NCBI RefSeq assembly: GCF_014596475.1 | Contig: NZ_MECJ01000004.1 | Span: 1-64,000, forward strand | Direction: 5' to 3' | DNA length: 64,000 nucleotides | From: Streptomyces sp. CBMA152 | GTDB taxonomy: Bacteria; Actinomycetota; Actinomycetes; Streptomycetales; Streptomycetaceae | Shown: in pieces, positions 44,132 through 53,303 of the stretch | Layout of the letters: every line of letters begins with the position of its first letter | Numbering within the stretch: the first letter of the stretch is position 1 | The notes under the pieces: generated by a model | What the model saw: only the letters and a program-made list of their open reading frames with translations | What the model was told of the DNA's origin: nothing | The model's database searches: none | Position numbers and translations under genes: made by a program

Positions 44132-46114
44132 ATGGTGCCCATGGGGGCCTACGGAACCTGGCCGTCGCCCATCGACGCCCGGCTCGCCGCCGCGCACGAC
44201 GGCATGCCCGAGTGGGTCGGGGTGGTCGGCGACGAGGTGTGGTGGACCGAGCCGCGTCCCGTCGAGGGCGGCCGCCGCGCCCTGATGCGGCGCAGACCGG
44301 ACGGCGAGGCGGAGTCGGTACTGCCGGCGCCGTGGAACGTACGGTCGCGGGTGATCGAATACGGCGGCCGCCCCTGGGCCGGGGCCGAGCGCGGCGCCGA
44401 GGGACCACTGGTGGTCTTCGCCCACTTCACCGACCAGCGCCTCTACGCGTACGAGCCGAACAGCACCGCCGCGCCCCGGCCGCTCACCCCGCTCTCGGCG
44501 GTCGGCGAAGGGCTGCGCTGGGCCGACCCCGTCGTCCTCGTGGACCGGGGCGAAGTGTGGTGCGTCCTGGAGGAGTTCACGGGCGAGGCGCCGACGGACG
44601 TACGGCGGGTGATCGCGGCCGTGCCCCTGGACGGCTCGGCCGCCGAGGACCGGAGCCGGGTGCGGGAACTGTCCGACGGGCGGCACCAGTTCGTCACCGG
44701 CCCCCGGCTCTCGCCGGACGGGCGGCAGGCGGCCTGGCTCGCCTGGGACCACCCGAGCATGCCGTGGGACGGCACCGAGGCCCTCGTGGCCGACGTGGAC
44801 GGCGACGGGGTGTTCCGGCGGGCACGGGCCATCGCCGGTGGGCCCGAGGAGTCCGTGGCCCAGGTCGAGTGGACCGCCGACGGACGGCTGCTCTTCGCCT
44901 CCGACCGCTCCGGCTGGTGGAACCTCTACCAGGCCGGACCCGACGGGGAAGCGATCGCGCTCTGCGCGCGCGAGGAGGAGTTCGCCGGGCCGCTCTGGCA
45001 GATCGGCCGCTGCTGGTTCCACCCGCTGGAGAACGGACTGATCGCGGTCGTCCACGGCAAGGGCGCGACCGCCCTCGGCATCCTGGACCCGGAGACCGGT
45101 GAAGTGGTCGACGCGGCCGGGCCCTGGACGGCCTGGCACTGCACGCTGGCCGTGCACGGCAGCCGGGTCGTCGGCGTCGCCGCCAGCCCGCGCACCGCGC
45201 CCGAAGTGGTCGAGCTGGACACCCGCTCGGGCCGCACCCGGGTCATCGGGTGCGGGCACGACGACCCGGTGGACCCGGCGTACTACCCGGAACCCCAGAT
45301 CCGCACCTTCGCCGGGCCCGGCGGCCGGGAGGTCCACGCGCTGCTCTACCCGCCGCACCACCCCGGCCGGGCGGCGCCCGCCGACGAGCTGCCGCCGTAT
45401 GTGATCCGGGTCCACGGCGGCCCGACCGGCCAGGCCCAGCTCGTCCTCGACCTGGAGATCGCCTACTTCACCTCGCGGGGCATCGGCGTCGTCGAGGTCA
45501 ACTACGGCGGCTCCACCGGCTACGGACGGGAGTACCGCGACCGGCTGCGCGAGCAGTGGGGCGTCGTCGACGTCGAGGACTGCGCGGCGGTCGCGAAGGC
45601 GCTCGCCGACGAGGGCACCGCCGACCCCCGGCGGCTCGCGATCCGCGGCGGCAGCGCGGGCGGCTGGACCTCCGCCGCCTCGCTCGCCACCACCGACGTC
45701 TACGCCTGCGCCACGGTGATCTACCCGGTCCTCGACCTCACGGACTGGTCCTCGGACACCGGTACGCACGACTTCGAGTCGCAGTACATGGAGTCGCTGA
45801 TCGGGCCCGCCGCCGAATACCCCGGCCGGTACGCCGACCGCTCGCCGATCACCCACGCCCATCGGATCAGCGCGCCGTTCCTGCTGCTCCAGGGGCTCGA
45901 CGACGTGATCTGCCGACCCGTCCAGAGCGAGCGGTTCCTGGCGGCGATGGCGGGGCGCGGCATACCGCACGCGTTCATCGCCTTCGAGGGCGAGGGCCAT
46001 GGCTTCCGCCGGGCCGACACCATGATCCGCGCCCTGGAGGCCGAACTGTCCCTGTACGCCCAGACGTTCGGGATCGACCGACCCGACGTACCCCTTCTGG
46101 AGCTCAAGAAGTGA
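44132..46114 (+). CDS. S9-family prolyl oligopeptidase-like peptidase
   Basis: 660 residues: an N-terminal beta-propeller (about 30-390, blades such as LSPDGRQAAWLAWDHPSM) and a C-terminal alpha/beta hydrolase. Nucleophile Ser508 sits in IRGGSAGGWTS, the Asp at 590/591 in LQGLDDVI and His623 in EGEGHGFRRAD. It cuts small peptides, often after proline or as an acylaminoacyl peptidase; the exact specificity is unknown. It lacks a signal peptide, so it is cytoplasmic. GGGGGAG precedes ATG 44132 by about 8 bases, and its stop overlaps the GTG of the next gene (GTGA). Confidence 0.92.
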   Translation: MVPMGAYGTWPSPIDARLAAAHDGMPEWVGVVGDEVWWTEPRPVEGGRRALMRRRPDGEAESVLPAPWNVRSRVIEYGGRPWAGAERGAEGPLVVFAHFTDQRLYAYEPNSTAAPRPLTPLSAVGEGLRWADPVVLVDRGEVWCVLEEFTGEAPTDVRRVIAAVPLDGSAAEDRSRVRELSDGRHQFVTGPRLSPDGRQAAWLAWDHPSMPWDGTEALVADVDGDGVFRRARAIAGGPEESVAQVEWTADGRLLFASDRSGWWNLYQAGPDGEAIALCAREEEFAGPLWQIGRCWFHPLENGLIAVVHGKGATALGILDPETGEVVDAAGPWTAWHCTLAVHGSRVVGVAASPRTAPEVVELDTRSGRTRVIGCGHDDPVDPAYYPEPQIRTFAGPGGREVHALLYPPHHPGRAAPADELPPYVIRVHGGPTGQAQLVLDLEIAYFTSRGIGVVEVNYGGSTGYGREYRDRLREQWGVVDVEDCAAVAKALADEGTADPRRLAIRGGSAGGWTSAASLATTDVYACATVIYPVLDLTDWSSDTGTHDFESQYMESLIGPAAEYPGRYADRSPITHAHRISAPFLLLQGLDDVICRPVQSERFLAAMAGRGIPHAFIAFEGEGHGFRRADTMIRALEAELSLYAQTFGIDRPDVPLLELKK

Positions 46115-47067
46115 CCCTGACGCACGACCCCCTGAACCCGCTCACGCCACTCACCCGGCCCGCGCGGCTGCGCCCGGGCGCCCGGGTCGCCGTGGTCGCG
46201 CCCAGCGGACCGGTGGTGGACGAGCGCCTGGACGCCGGGCTCGACATCCTGCGGGGCTGGGACCTGGACCCGGTCGTGATGCCCCATGTGCGCGGCCGGC
46301 ACCCGGAGTTCAGGTATCTCGCGAGCGGTGACGAGGACCGGGCGCGGGACTTCCAGGAGGCGTGGTGCGACCCGGGCATCGACGCGGTGCTCTGCGCGCG
46401 CGGTGGCTACGGGGCCCAGCGCATGGTGGATCTGCTCGACTGGACGGCGATACGCGCGGCCGGGCCCAAGGTGTTCGTCGGCTACAGCGACGCGACCGTA
46501 CTGCACGAGGCGTTCGCTGTACGGATGGGGCTCGCCACGCTCTACGGGCCACTGGTGTCGGCCGCCACGTTCCTCAAGGACGACGACACGCAGCGGCATC
46601 TGCGCACCACCCTGTTCGAGCCCGAGGCGGCGATGGTGATCGGCGCGGGGACGGCAGGTCCGCTGATACCCGGCCGGGCGCGCGGGGTCACCCTCGGCGG
46701 CTGCCTCGCCCTGCTCGCCTCCGACCTCGCGACCCCGTTCGCCCGGGCGTCGGCGCGCGGCGGGCTGCTGCTGATCGAGGACGTCGGCGAGGACGACTAC
46801 CGGATCGACCGGCTGCTCACCCAGCTGCTGCGCTCGGGGTGGCTGGACTGTGTCGCTGGGGTCGCGCTCGGCTCCTGGGAGGAGTGCGGGCCGTACGAGC
46901 GGGTGCGGGCCGTGCTGTACGAGCGGCTGGCCGGGCTGGGCGTCCCGGTCGTCGAGCACTTCGGCTTCGGGCACTGCGCCACGTCGCTCACCATGCCGCT
47001 CGGCGTGCCCGCGCTGCTGGACGCCGACGCGGGCACGCTCACTCTGGAGGTGCCCGCGCTGGCGTAG
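46111..47067 (+). CDS. S66-family LD-carboxypeptidase
   Basis: 318 residues. The S66 catalytic residues appear: nucleophile Ser126 in VFVGYSDATVLHEAF, Glu in LLLIEDVGEDDYR and His in FGFGHCATSLTMPLG. It removes the C-terminal D-alanine from tetrapeptides of recycled murein or self-immunity-type peptides. It begins with GTG 46111 overlapping the S9 stop. With the M55, M20 and S9 genes it forms an operon that could strip D- and L-residues from muropeptide stems or other peptides. Confidence 0.92.
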   Translation: MTLTHDPLNPLTPLTRPARLRPGARVAVVAPSGPVVDERLDAGLDILRGWDLDPVVMPHVRGRHPEFRYLASGDEDRARDFQEAWCDPGIDAVLCARGGYGAQRMVDLLDWTAIRAAGPKVFVGYSDATVLHEAFAVRMGLATLYGPLVSAATFLKDDDTQRHLRTTLFEPEAAMVIGAGTAGPLIPGRARGVTLGGCLALLASDLATPFARASARGGLLLIEDVGEDDYRIDRLLTQLLRSGWLDCVAGVALGSWEECGPYERVRAVLYERLAGLGVPVVEHFGFGHCATSLTMPLGVPALLDADAGTLTLEVPALA

Positions 47068-47088
47068 CTGTTACGGGGTGCTACCGGC

Positions 47089-48180
47089 TCAGAGAGCGGC
47101 GTACCCCGGGCGGATCAGCTCGTCGATGATGCGGCGGCGCTCCGGCAGCGGCAGGAACGCGGCCTCGACGGCGGCGACGGTGAACTGCTCGAACACCTCG
47201 GGGCCGTAGCCGAAGGCGTCCACCATGTGCTGGAACTCCTCGCTCATGGTGGTGCCGGAGACCAGACGGTTGTCGGTGTTCAGGGTGACCCGGAAGCCGA
47301 GGCGGCGCAGCAGGTCGATGGGGTGCGAGGCGTAGTCCTTCGCGGCGCCCGTCTGGAGGTTGGAGGTCGGGCAGACCTCCAGCGCGATGGCGTTGTCGCG
47401 CAGGTACGAGGCGAGGTGGCCGAGGTCGGCCGTGCCGTCGTCGTGCACCGTGATGTCGTCGGTGATCCGCACACCGTGGCCGACGCGCTCGGCGCCGCAG
47501 ATCTGCACGGCCTCGTGGATCGACTCGGCGCCGACGGCCTCGCCCGCGTGGATGGTGAAGTGGCAGTTCGACCGCTTCAGGTGCTGGAAGGCCGGGAGGT
47601 GGCGGGCCGGCGGGTTGCCGATCTCGCCGCCCGCGATGTCGAAGCCCGCCACGCCACGGTCGCGGTGGGCGACGGTCAGTTCGGCGATCTCCAGCGAGCG
47701 GTCGGTGTGGCGCATGCCGGTGAGCAGGGCGCGGACGGTGATCCGGCCGCCGGTGCGGCGCTCGCCCTCGCGGAATCCGGCGTTCACCGCGTCGACGACC
47801 TCGTCGAGGGTGAGCCCGCGCTCCAGGTGCTGCTCGGGGGCGTACCGCACCTCCGCGTAGACGACACCGTCCGCCGCCAGGTCCTCGGCGCACTCCGCCG
47901 CGATCCGCTCCAGCGCCTCGCGGGTCTGCATCACCGCGCAGGTGTGGGCGAAGGTCTCCAGGTAGCGCTCCAGGGAGCCCGAGTCGGCGGCGTCGCGGAA
48001 CCAGACGGCGAGGGCGGCCGGGTCCTCGGTCGGCAGACCCTCGTACCCGCACGCGCGGGCCAGTTCGACGATCGTCGCGGGCCGCAGCCCACCGTCGAGG
48101 TGGTCGTGGAGGACGGCCTTGGGCGCGCGGCGTATCCAGTCGGCGACGGGGGCGGCGGCGGGGTTGTCAGACAAGTGCAT
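47089..48180 (-). CDS. add: Adenosine deaminase
   Basis: 363 residues. Metal and catalytic residues: [10 protein letters not shown] near residue 25, [28 protein letters not shown] and VTLNTDN. It converts adenosine or deoxyadenosine to inosine. ATG 48180 is the family start. Codons 2-6 contain the 14-base operator-like sequence CACTTGTCTGACAA also found upstream of the gntR gene, so it may be repressed by that GntR protein. It ends convergent with the S66 peptidase gene, 21 bases away. Confidence 0.93.
   Translation of the reverse strand: MHLSDNPAAAPVADWIRRAPKAVLHDHLDGGLRPATIVELARACGYEGLPTEDPAALAVWFRDAADSGSLERYLETFAHTCAVMQTREALERIAAECAEDLAADGVVYAEVRYAPEQHLERGLTLDEVVDAVNAGFREGERRTGGRITVRALLTGMRHTDRSLEIAELTVAHRDRGVAGFDIAGGEIGNPPARHLPAFQHLKRSNCHFTIHAGEAVGAESIHEAVQICGAERVGHGVRITDDITVHDDGTADLGHLASYLRDNAIALEVCPTSNLQTGAAKDYASHPIDLLRRLGFRVTLNTDNRLVSGTTMSEEFQHMVDAFGYGPEVFEQFTVAAVEAAFLPLPERRRIIDELIRPGYAAL
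48164..48177 (-). promoter_or_regulatory. GntR operator-like site within the 5' codons of add
   Basis: On the minus strand it reads CACTTGTCTGACAA. The inner TTGTC-T-GACAA is a perfect palindrome with 5-base arms. The identical 14 bases lie at 49097-49110 upstream of gntR. Sequence identity plus symmetry suggests one regulator binds both. Confidence 0.5.
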
Positions 48181-48240
48181 GACGGAGGAGTGTACAGCCC
48201 CTTTTGGCCGCGGCTGTGCGGCCTCCGCTTGTGCGGGGTG

Positions 48241-48334
48241 CGGTGCGTGTCGGCTGCGGACCGTGCTGGGTTGCTCGCGCAGTTCCCCGCGCCCCTTGAC
48301 GGGCCCTTCGGGCCCTCCCAGGGGCGCGGGGAAT
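48241..48334. repeat. Dispersed GC-rich hairpin element, copy 4
   Basis: The left arm has GCTCGCGCAGTTCCCCGCGC then CCCTT; the right arm is AGGGGCGCGGGGAA, which is cut off because it runs directly into the gntR stop codon. A small extra hairpin GGGCCC-TTCG-GGGCCC-like loop lies between the arms. Confidence 0.8.
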
Positions 48335-49074
48335 CAGTTGCTCTGCAGCACAGGCAGCGCCGGTGCACCCGTAGGGAGCATGTGTTTGGCCGCCAGGATC
48401 GGGGTGCCGTCCAGGCGGACGACCTGGGTGATCAGGACCGCCGGGGTGTCCGCCGGGCGGGAGAGTTGGTCGCCCCGGCGACGGCCGAGCAGCGTCGCCG
48501 TGATCCCACTGTGCGCGCTCAGCGGCACACCCCGCGACGCACCCGCCAGTACCGCCAGCATGGACGACGGCGCCCCGTCCCCGAGCGCGGTCAGGAACGC
48601 CGGATGCGTGCGTTCCAGTACGGACTCCGGGGCGGCCCACTCATGGCTGAGCGCGACCGGCGTACCGTCCGCCACCAGCACCGACTCCCAGAACCGCAGC
48701 TCGGCCCCGGCCGTCGGCAGCAGATGCTGGGTGCTGAAGTCGGTCGGTTCCTCGACACTGCGCAGCAGCGCCCGTACGTGTACGACGCCGCCCCCGCCGA
48801 CCAGTTCCTCCAACGGCTGGAGCTGCTCGAAGCCGCGCCGGGGCGGCCGGTCGTTCACGGTCCGCCCCACACCCCGGCGCACCGTGAGCAGCCCGTCCTC
48901 CTGGAGCAGCAGCAGCGCCTCGCGCAGCGCGGGGCGGCTCACTCCCAGCTCGGCCGCGAGCCGGGGCTCGGAGGGGAGGGTGGAGCCGGGCGGGTACGTA
49001 CCGTCGTGAATCGCGTCGGCGATCCGCTCGTACAGGACGACGACCGGCCTGCGCTGCTGTCCGCTGACTGCCAT
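48334..49074 (-). CDS. GntR-family transcriptional regulator (HutC subfamily-like)
   Basis: 246 residues. The N-terminal winged helix (VLYERIADAIHDGTYPPGST, LAAELGVSRPALREALLLLQ, GRTV) is of GntR type; the C-terminal domain (LRFWESVLVADGTPVALSHE) is the UTRA ligand-binding fold. ATG 49074 has no strong ribosome site but is the family start. The perfect palindrome CTTGTC-T-GACAAG lies 25 bases upstream, a likely autoregulatory operator. The neighbour add carries the same site; ligands of such regulators are often nucleosides, sugars or amines, here unknown. Confidence 0.88.
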   Translation of the reverse strand: MAVSGQQRRPVVVLYERIADAIHDGTYPPGSTLPSEPRLAAELGVSRPALREALLLLQEDGLLTVRRGVGRTVNDRPPRRGFEQLQPLEELVGGGGVVHVRALLRSVEEPTDFSTQHLLPTAGAELRFWESVLVADGTPVALSHEWAAPESVLERTHPAFLTALGDGAPSSMLAVLAGASRGVPLSAHSGITATLLGRRRGDQLSRPADTPAVLITQVVRLDGTPILAAKHMLPTGAPALPVLQSN

Positions 49075-49096
49075 GGGGCAAGCATGGCGTGATGGC

Positions 49097-49111
49097 CACT
49101 TGTCTGACAAG
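49097..49111. promoter_or_regulatory. Candidate GntR operator between gntR and the LapA-like gene
   Basis: CACTTGTCTGACAAG contains a perfect 13-base palindrome (6-base arms, single T centre) at 49099-49111, in the divergent region and 25 bases from the gntR start. The same 14 bases recur in add. Confidence 0.6.
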
Positions 49112-49252
49112 GCGGGTGGCGGGCGACCCGGCCTCACCCCAGGCCCCGCCCTGTGCGACTCACCCGTCCGGCCCGCCCCGCCGGTCGTCCCGCCGCCCTT
49201 GCGCTCATCCTGGCCGGAAGGGGGTGACGCCATCCCCAGAAAGGGCCGGGTC

Positions 49253-49501
49253 ATGAGCCCCAAGGACGCGTCGGGCGGCACGAAGGCCGGTACACGGTTC
49301 GGCGGTGCCCTCACCCCGGCCCGCATCACGGTCATCGTGATCGGGGTGCTCGCCCTGATCTTCATCTTCGAGAACACCCGGCAGGTCAAGATCCGCCTGC
49401 TGATCCCCGAAGTCTCCATGCCGCTCTATCTGGCCCTGCTCGCCGTTTTCGTGGTGGGGGTCATCTGCGGCGGCTACTTCATGAGACGGCGGGCCAAGTG
49501 A
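49253..49501 (+). CDS. LapA-family small membrane protein
   Basis: 82 residues with two hydrophobic segments, about 24-42 (ITVIVIGVLALIFIFENT) and about 53-74 (MPLYLALLAVFVVGVICGGY), joined by the typical loop TRQVKIRLLIPEVSMP and ending in RRRAK. This is the lipopolysaccharide-assembly-A (DUF1049) domain, common in actinomycetes where its role is not known. Alternative upstream starts exist; ATG 49253 keeps the family length. It is divergent from gntR. Confidence 0.88.
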   Translation: MSPKDASGGTKAGTRFGGALTPARITVIVIGVLALIFIFENTRQVKIRLLIPEVSMPLYLALLAVFVVGVICGGYFMRRRAK

Positions 49502-49576
49502 TCGTCAACGTCCGGTATATCGTGGCCAGTTGACACGGCACGGCCACCACGCGGCACAGTGACGAGGAGAGCGAGC

Positions 49577-50014
49577 ATGAAGTTCAAGGCCACGGTCATC
49601 CCGTCCGGGAACGCCCTGGGGGTCGAGGTGCCGCAGCAGGTCATCGACGACCTCGGGCAGGGCAAGCGGCCGCCGGTCGTGGTCGCGATCAACGGCCACT
49701 CCTGGCGCACCCGGGTCGCCGCGATGCGCGGCCAGATCCTCATCGGCATCAGCGCGGCCAACCGCGAGGCCAGCGGCGTCGACCTCGGCGAGGAGATCGA
49801 GGTCGACCTCCAGCTCGACGACGAGCCGCGCGTCGTGGAGGCACCGGCGGACCTCGCCGCCGCGCTGGACGCCGAGCCCGGGCTGCGCGGGGCGTACGAC
49901 CGTATGGCCTTCAGTCTCAAGCGCAAGCAGGTGGGCGAGATCGAGAGCGCCAAGAGCCCGGAGACGCGGCAGCGGCGCATCGACAAGATGGTCGAGTCGC
50001 TCCGGGGCAAGTGA
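49577..50014 (+). CDS. DUF1905 / YdeI-OmpD-associated family protein
   Basis: 145 residues. The N-terminal DUF1905 beta barrel (MKFKATVIPSGNALGVEVPQ, PPVVVAINGHSWRTRVAAM, GEEIEVDLQLDDEPR) is followed by a helical tail with KRKQVGEIESAKSPETRQRR, typical of YdeI-like proteins. The biochemical role is unknown. GAGGAGAG at 49563-49570 is a good ribosome binding site for ATG 49577. Confidence 0.85.
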   Translation: MKFKATVIPSGNALGVEVPQQVIDDLGQGKRPPVVVAINGHSWRTRVAAMRGQILIGISAANREASGVDLGEEIEVDLQLDDEPRVVEAPADLAAALDAEPGLRGAYDRMAFSLKRKQVGEIESAKSPETRQRRIDKMVESLRGK

Positions 50015-50138
50015 TCAGCGGCGGGCGACGGCCGGGCGGCCTTCGCCGTCAGTAGCAGGTGAACCCGGGCGGCGTTCCCGAAATCCGCCGCCCCGAATCC
50101 CGTGCCCGATTGCCCCACCCGGCCAGTACCCTGACCCG

Positions 50139-50705
50139 ATGCCTGACAAGATCACGTATCTCGCCGAAGGGCCCCGCGTCGGGATCCGGTACTTCGCCTA
50201 CGACGACGCGGCGGAGTTCACCGCGCTCGCGCGGGAGAGCCGGAGTCTGCACGCGCCCTGGCTCTTTCCGCCGGCCGACCCCGAGGCGTACGCCACGTAT
50301 GCGGGGCGGTTGATAGAGGACCCGACGAAGCAGGGGTTCCTGGTCTGTTCGCGGGACGACGGCCGGATCGCCGGGTTCATCAACATCAACAACATCGTCC
50401 AAGGCGCCTTCCTGTGCGGGGCGTTGGGGTACGGCGCGTTCGCGCACGCCGCCGGGCGCGGGCTGATGAGCGAGGGGCTCGACCTGGTCACCCGGTACGC
50501 GTTCGGCACGCTCGGTCTGCACCGGCTCGAAGTGAACATCCAGCCCGCCAACGTGGCCTCGGTCGGCCTGGTCCGGCGCGCCGGCTACCGCCTGGAGGGC
50601 TTCTCGCCGGACTTCCTCTTCATCGACGGCGCCTGGCGCGACCATGAACGCTGGGCGATCACAGCGGAGATGGTCCGCCCGCAGTCCGAAGCCGGTAACC
50701 CCTGA
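50139..50705 (+). CDS. GNAT-family acetyltransferase, RimJ/RimL type
   Basis: 188 residues. It has the acetyl-CoA-binding AFAHAAGRGLMSEGLDLVTR and the RimJ/RimL signature HRLEVNIQPANVASVGLVRR with AGYRLEGFS. RimJ/RimL proteins acetylate ribosomal-protein N-termini, but this broad class also includes drug- and amine-modifying members. Start ATG 50139 gives family length. No partner gene is close. Confidence 0.88.
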   Translation: MPDKITYLAEGPRVGIRYFAYDDAAEFTALARESRSLHAPWLFPPADPEAYATYAGRLIEDPTKQGFLVCSRDDGRIAGFININNIVQGAFLCGALGYGAFAHAAGRGLMSEGLDLVTRYAFGTLGLHRLEVNIQPANVASVGLVRRAGYRLEGFSPDFLFIDGAWRDHERWAITAEMVRPQSEAGNP

Positions 50706-50850
50706 CCCGTAACCCATGACCCGGAGTCGTGGCGCCTTTGCGCAATCCTGACCAGGGCGTCCTCTGGTCACCGCACCGGCCGCCGTGTTCCATGGTCACG
50801 GGGGCGGCTGCAGGACGGGTGGCCGTTCCGCGCGAGGGAATGAGGTTGCC

Positions 50851-52815
50851 TTGGCCACGACCGTGCGACGCGCCGTACTGACCCTGCCCGCCGCCCCGTT
50901 GGGGCAGCCCAACCCCCTGCCCCCGCTGCGGCCACTGGACGAGGTCCACACTCTCGACGACAGAGCGCGCGCCGATCTGCCGCGCGACATGGCGCGGCAG
51001 ATCGGGTACGAGCCGCTGCGCACGGTCCTGCCGGTGCGGATCCTCGACGGATACGGGCGGGAGCGCACCGACACGGCCCTGGACACCCTCGTCGTCGAGA
51101 ACGAGCGGCTGCGCGTCACCGTGCTGCCGGGGTTCGGCGGGCGGATCCACTCCCTCTTCCACAAGCCGACCGGACGCGAACTCCTCTACCGCAACCCGGT
51201 GTTGCAGCCCGCAGACTTCGCGCTCAACGGCGCCTGGTTCTCCGGCGGCATCGAGTGGAACATCGGCGCCACCGGCCACACCACCCTGGCCTGCGCGCCC
51301 GTGCACGCGGCCGTCGTCACCGCCCCGGACGGCGGCGAGATGCTGCGCCTGTGGGAGTGGGAGCGTCTGCGCGACGTGCCGTTCCAGGTGGACCTCTGGC
51401 TCCCCGAGGACTCCGACTTCCTCTACGTGGGCGTACGGCTGCGCAATCCGCACGAGCGGACCGTGCCCGTTTACTGGTGGTCCAACATCGCCGTGCCGGA
51501 GGACGAGCACGGCCGCGTCCTCGTCCCCGCCGACGAGGCCTGGCACTTCGGATACGCGCGCACCCTGCGGCGGGTCCCGGTGCCGCACTGGGAGGGCGCC
51601 GACCGTACGTATCCGCTGCGCGGCGAGTACCCCGCCGACTACTTCTACGAAGTGCCGGACACCGAACGCCGCTGGATCGCCGCGCTCGACGGCGCCGGAC
51701 GCGGTCTCGTCCAGACGTCGACCGATCTGCTGCGCGGCCGCAAGCTGTTCCTGTGGGGGTCGGGCCGGGGCGGGCGGCGCTGGCAGCAGTGGCTGACCGA
51801 GCCCGGCACGCCCGGTTACGCGGAGATCCAGGCGGGCCTGGCGCGCACGCAGCTGGAGCATGTTCCGCTGGACGCCGGCGGGGAGTTCGCCTGGCTGGAG
51901 GCGTACGGGCCGCTCGCCGCCGACCCCGCGCTGGTGCACGGCGACGACTGGACTGCGGCCCGTACCGAGGTCGCCGACCGGCTCGCGGCGGTGCTGCCGC
52001 GAGCGGCGGTCGAGGAGGCGTACGCGGCCTGGCGTCCGTACGCCGACACCGAGCCCGGCGAACCGCTGGCCACCGGGTCGGGCTGGGGCGCGCTCGAAGT
52101 GGTACGGGGCGGTCTGAAGCTGCCGGGGACGCCGTTCGCCGAGTCGACGCTCGGCGAGGAGCAGGCGCCCTGGCTGGAGTTGCTGCACGCGGGCGCGCTG
52201 CCCGAGCCGCGCCGGGTGACCCCGCCCGGGCCGACCCTGGTGGCCCCGCACTGGCGGGACATGCTGGAGACGGCGCCCGCGTCGCCGCTCACCGAGTACC
52301 ACCTCGGGGTCGCGCAGTGGCACGCGGGCGACCGCGCCCAGGCGGTGCGCAGCTGGGAGCGCGGACTCCAACTCGCGCCGTCGCGCTGGCCGTTGCTGCG
52401 CTGCCTGGCCGTCGCCGACCAGCTGACGGGCAACCCGGACCGGGCCGCCGACCAGTACGCCGAGGCGTTCGACGACCTCTGCGAGGAGCGGCGCGACGGT
52501 GACCACTGGACCGCCGCCACCGCCGCGCTCGGCCGCGAGGCGATCACGGCGCTGCTCGCGGTGGACCGCCCGGCCGACGCCCGCGCGATCTGGGACCGGT
52601 TGCGTCCGCCCGTACGAGCGCGTGGCGCGTTCCGGCTCCTCGAAGCGCGCCTGTTGCTCGCGGAGGGTGACCCGGCGGCCGCCCGCGCGATCTTCGACGA
52701 GGGCTTCGAGGTGGCGGACCTGCGGGAGGGTGCCGAGATCCTGGACGAGGTGTGGTCCCGGCTCACGGACGAGCCACTGCCGGACCGGTACGCGTACCGG
52801 ATGCGGCCTCAGTAA
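50851..52815 (+). CDS. DUF5107 / TPR-containing sugar-enzyme-like protein
   Basis: 654 residues beginning at TTG 50851, chosen because GAGG lies 5 bases upstream and no ATG fits. The first two thirds (LVVENERLRVTVLPGFGGRI, LYRNPVLQPADFALNGAWFS, GGIEWNIGATGHT) match the DUF5107 beta-sandwich related to galactose mutarotase. From about 480 come TPR-like helices (EYHLGVAQWHAGDRAQAVRS, RAADQYAEAFDDL). Such proteins are associated with glycan metabolism; the substrate is unknown. An initiator of TTG is uncommon and may lower expression. Confidence 0.82.
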   Translation: MATTVRRAVLTLPAAPLGQPNPLPPLRPLDEVHTLDDRARADLPRDMARQIGYEPLRTVLPVRILDGYGRERTDTALDTLVVENERLRVTVLPGFGGRIHSLFHKPTGRELLYRNPVLQPADFALNGAWFSGGIEWNIGATGHTTLACAPVHAAVVTAPDGGEMLRLWEWERLRDVPFQVDLWLPEDSDFLYVGVRLRNPHERTVPVYWWSNIAVPEDEHGRVLVPADEAWHFGYARTLRRVPVPHWEGADRTYPLRGEYPADYFYEVPDTERRWIAALDGAGRGLVQTSTDLLRGRKLFLWGSGRGGRRWQQWLTEPGTPGYAEIQAGLARTQLEHVPLDAGGEFAWLEAYGPLAADPALVHGDDWTAARTEVADRLAAVLPRAAVEEAYAAWRPYADTEPGEPLATGSGWGALEVVRGGLKLPGTPFAESTLGEEQAPWLELLHAGALPEPRRVTPPGPTLVAPHWRDMLETAPASPLTEYHLGVAQWHAGDRAQAVRSWERGLQLAPSRWPLLRCLAVADQLTGNPDRAADQYAEAFDDLCEERRDGDHWTAATAALGREAITALLAVDRPADARAIWDRLRPPVRARGAFRLLEARLLLAEGDPAAARAIFDEGFEVADLREGAEILDEVWSRLTDEPLPDRYAYRMRPQ

Positions 52816-52837
52816 CGGCCCAGCAACTGGGGTGCCA

Positions 52838-53188
52838 TTACACCGACTTGCGGTCCACGTACTCGAAGACCGACCCGTCCGGGTGCACGGCGATCAGGTT
52901 GCGGCCCACCGGGGTGGGGACCGGGCCCGCGATGACCCGGGCGCCCACCGACGTGAGCGTGCGGTGTGCGTCGTCCACGTCCTTCACGGCGATCGTCGCG
53001 GCCACCTTGCGCAGGATCTCCAGCTCCGACTCCGGACCGCTCATCAGCAGGAAGCAGCCGACCGCGGCGACCGAGACGCCGCCGCGCTCGAACCGGAGGG
53101 CTTTGCTCGCCGTGAGCCGTTCGTAGAAGACCACCGAGGTCTCCAGGTCGTCGACGCAGATGCGCAGTGTGGTTCCGAGGATCTCCAT
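52838..53188 (-). CDS. VOC-family (glyoxalase-fold) protein
   Basis: 116 residues with two beta-alpha-beta-beta-beta halves typical of vicinal-oxygen-chelate folds: RICVDDLETSVVFYERLTAS at the start and HPDGSVFEYVD at the end, where a Glu could bind metal. Members include glyoxalases, dioxygenases and antibiotic-binding proteins; the role here cannot be decided. It follows the methyltransferase gene on the same strand, with a hairpin element just after that gene. Confidence 0.85.
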   Translation of the reverse strand: MEILGTTLRICVDDLETSVVFYERLTASKALRFERGGVSVAAVGCFLLMSGPESELEILRKVAATIAVKDVDDAHRTLTSVGARVIAGPVPTPVGRNLIAVHPDGSVFEYVDRKSV

Positions 53189-53240
53189 ACGTACGAGCGT
53201 AGGCGCTCCGCTGGAAGTGCGGTGGGGAGTGCGGTCATTC

Positions 53241-53302
53241 ACGTGCGGGCCGTCTTGGGCCGGTCGCGCAGTTCCCCGCGCCTCTTTGGGGCGCGGGGAA
53301 CC
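53241..53302. repeat. Dispersed GC-rich hairpin element, copy 5
   Basis: Left arm GTCGCGCAGTTCCCCGCGCC, short loop TCTTT, right arm GGGGCGCGGGGAACC, immediately next to the methyltransferase stop (53304-53306). The adjoining GTGCGGGCCGTCTTGGGCC matches the other copies' outer arm. Confidence 0.85.
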
Positions 53303-53303
53303 G

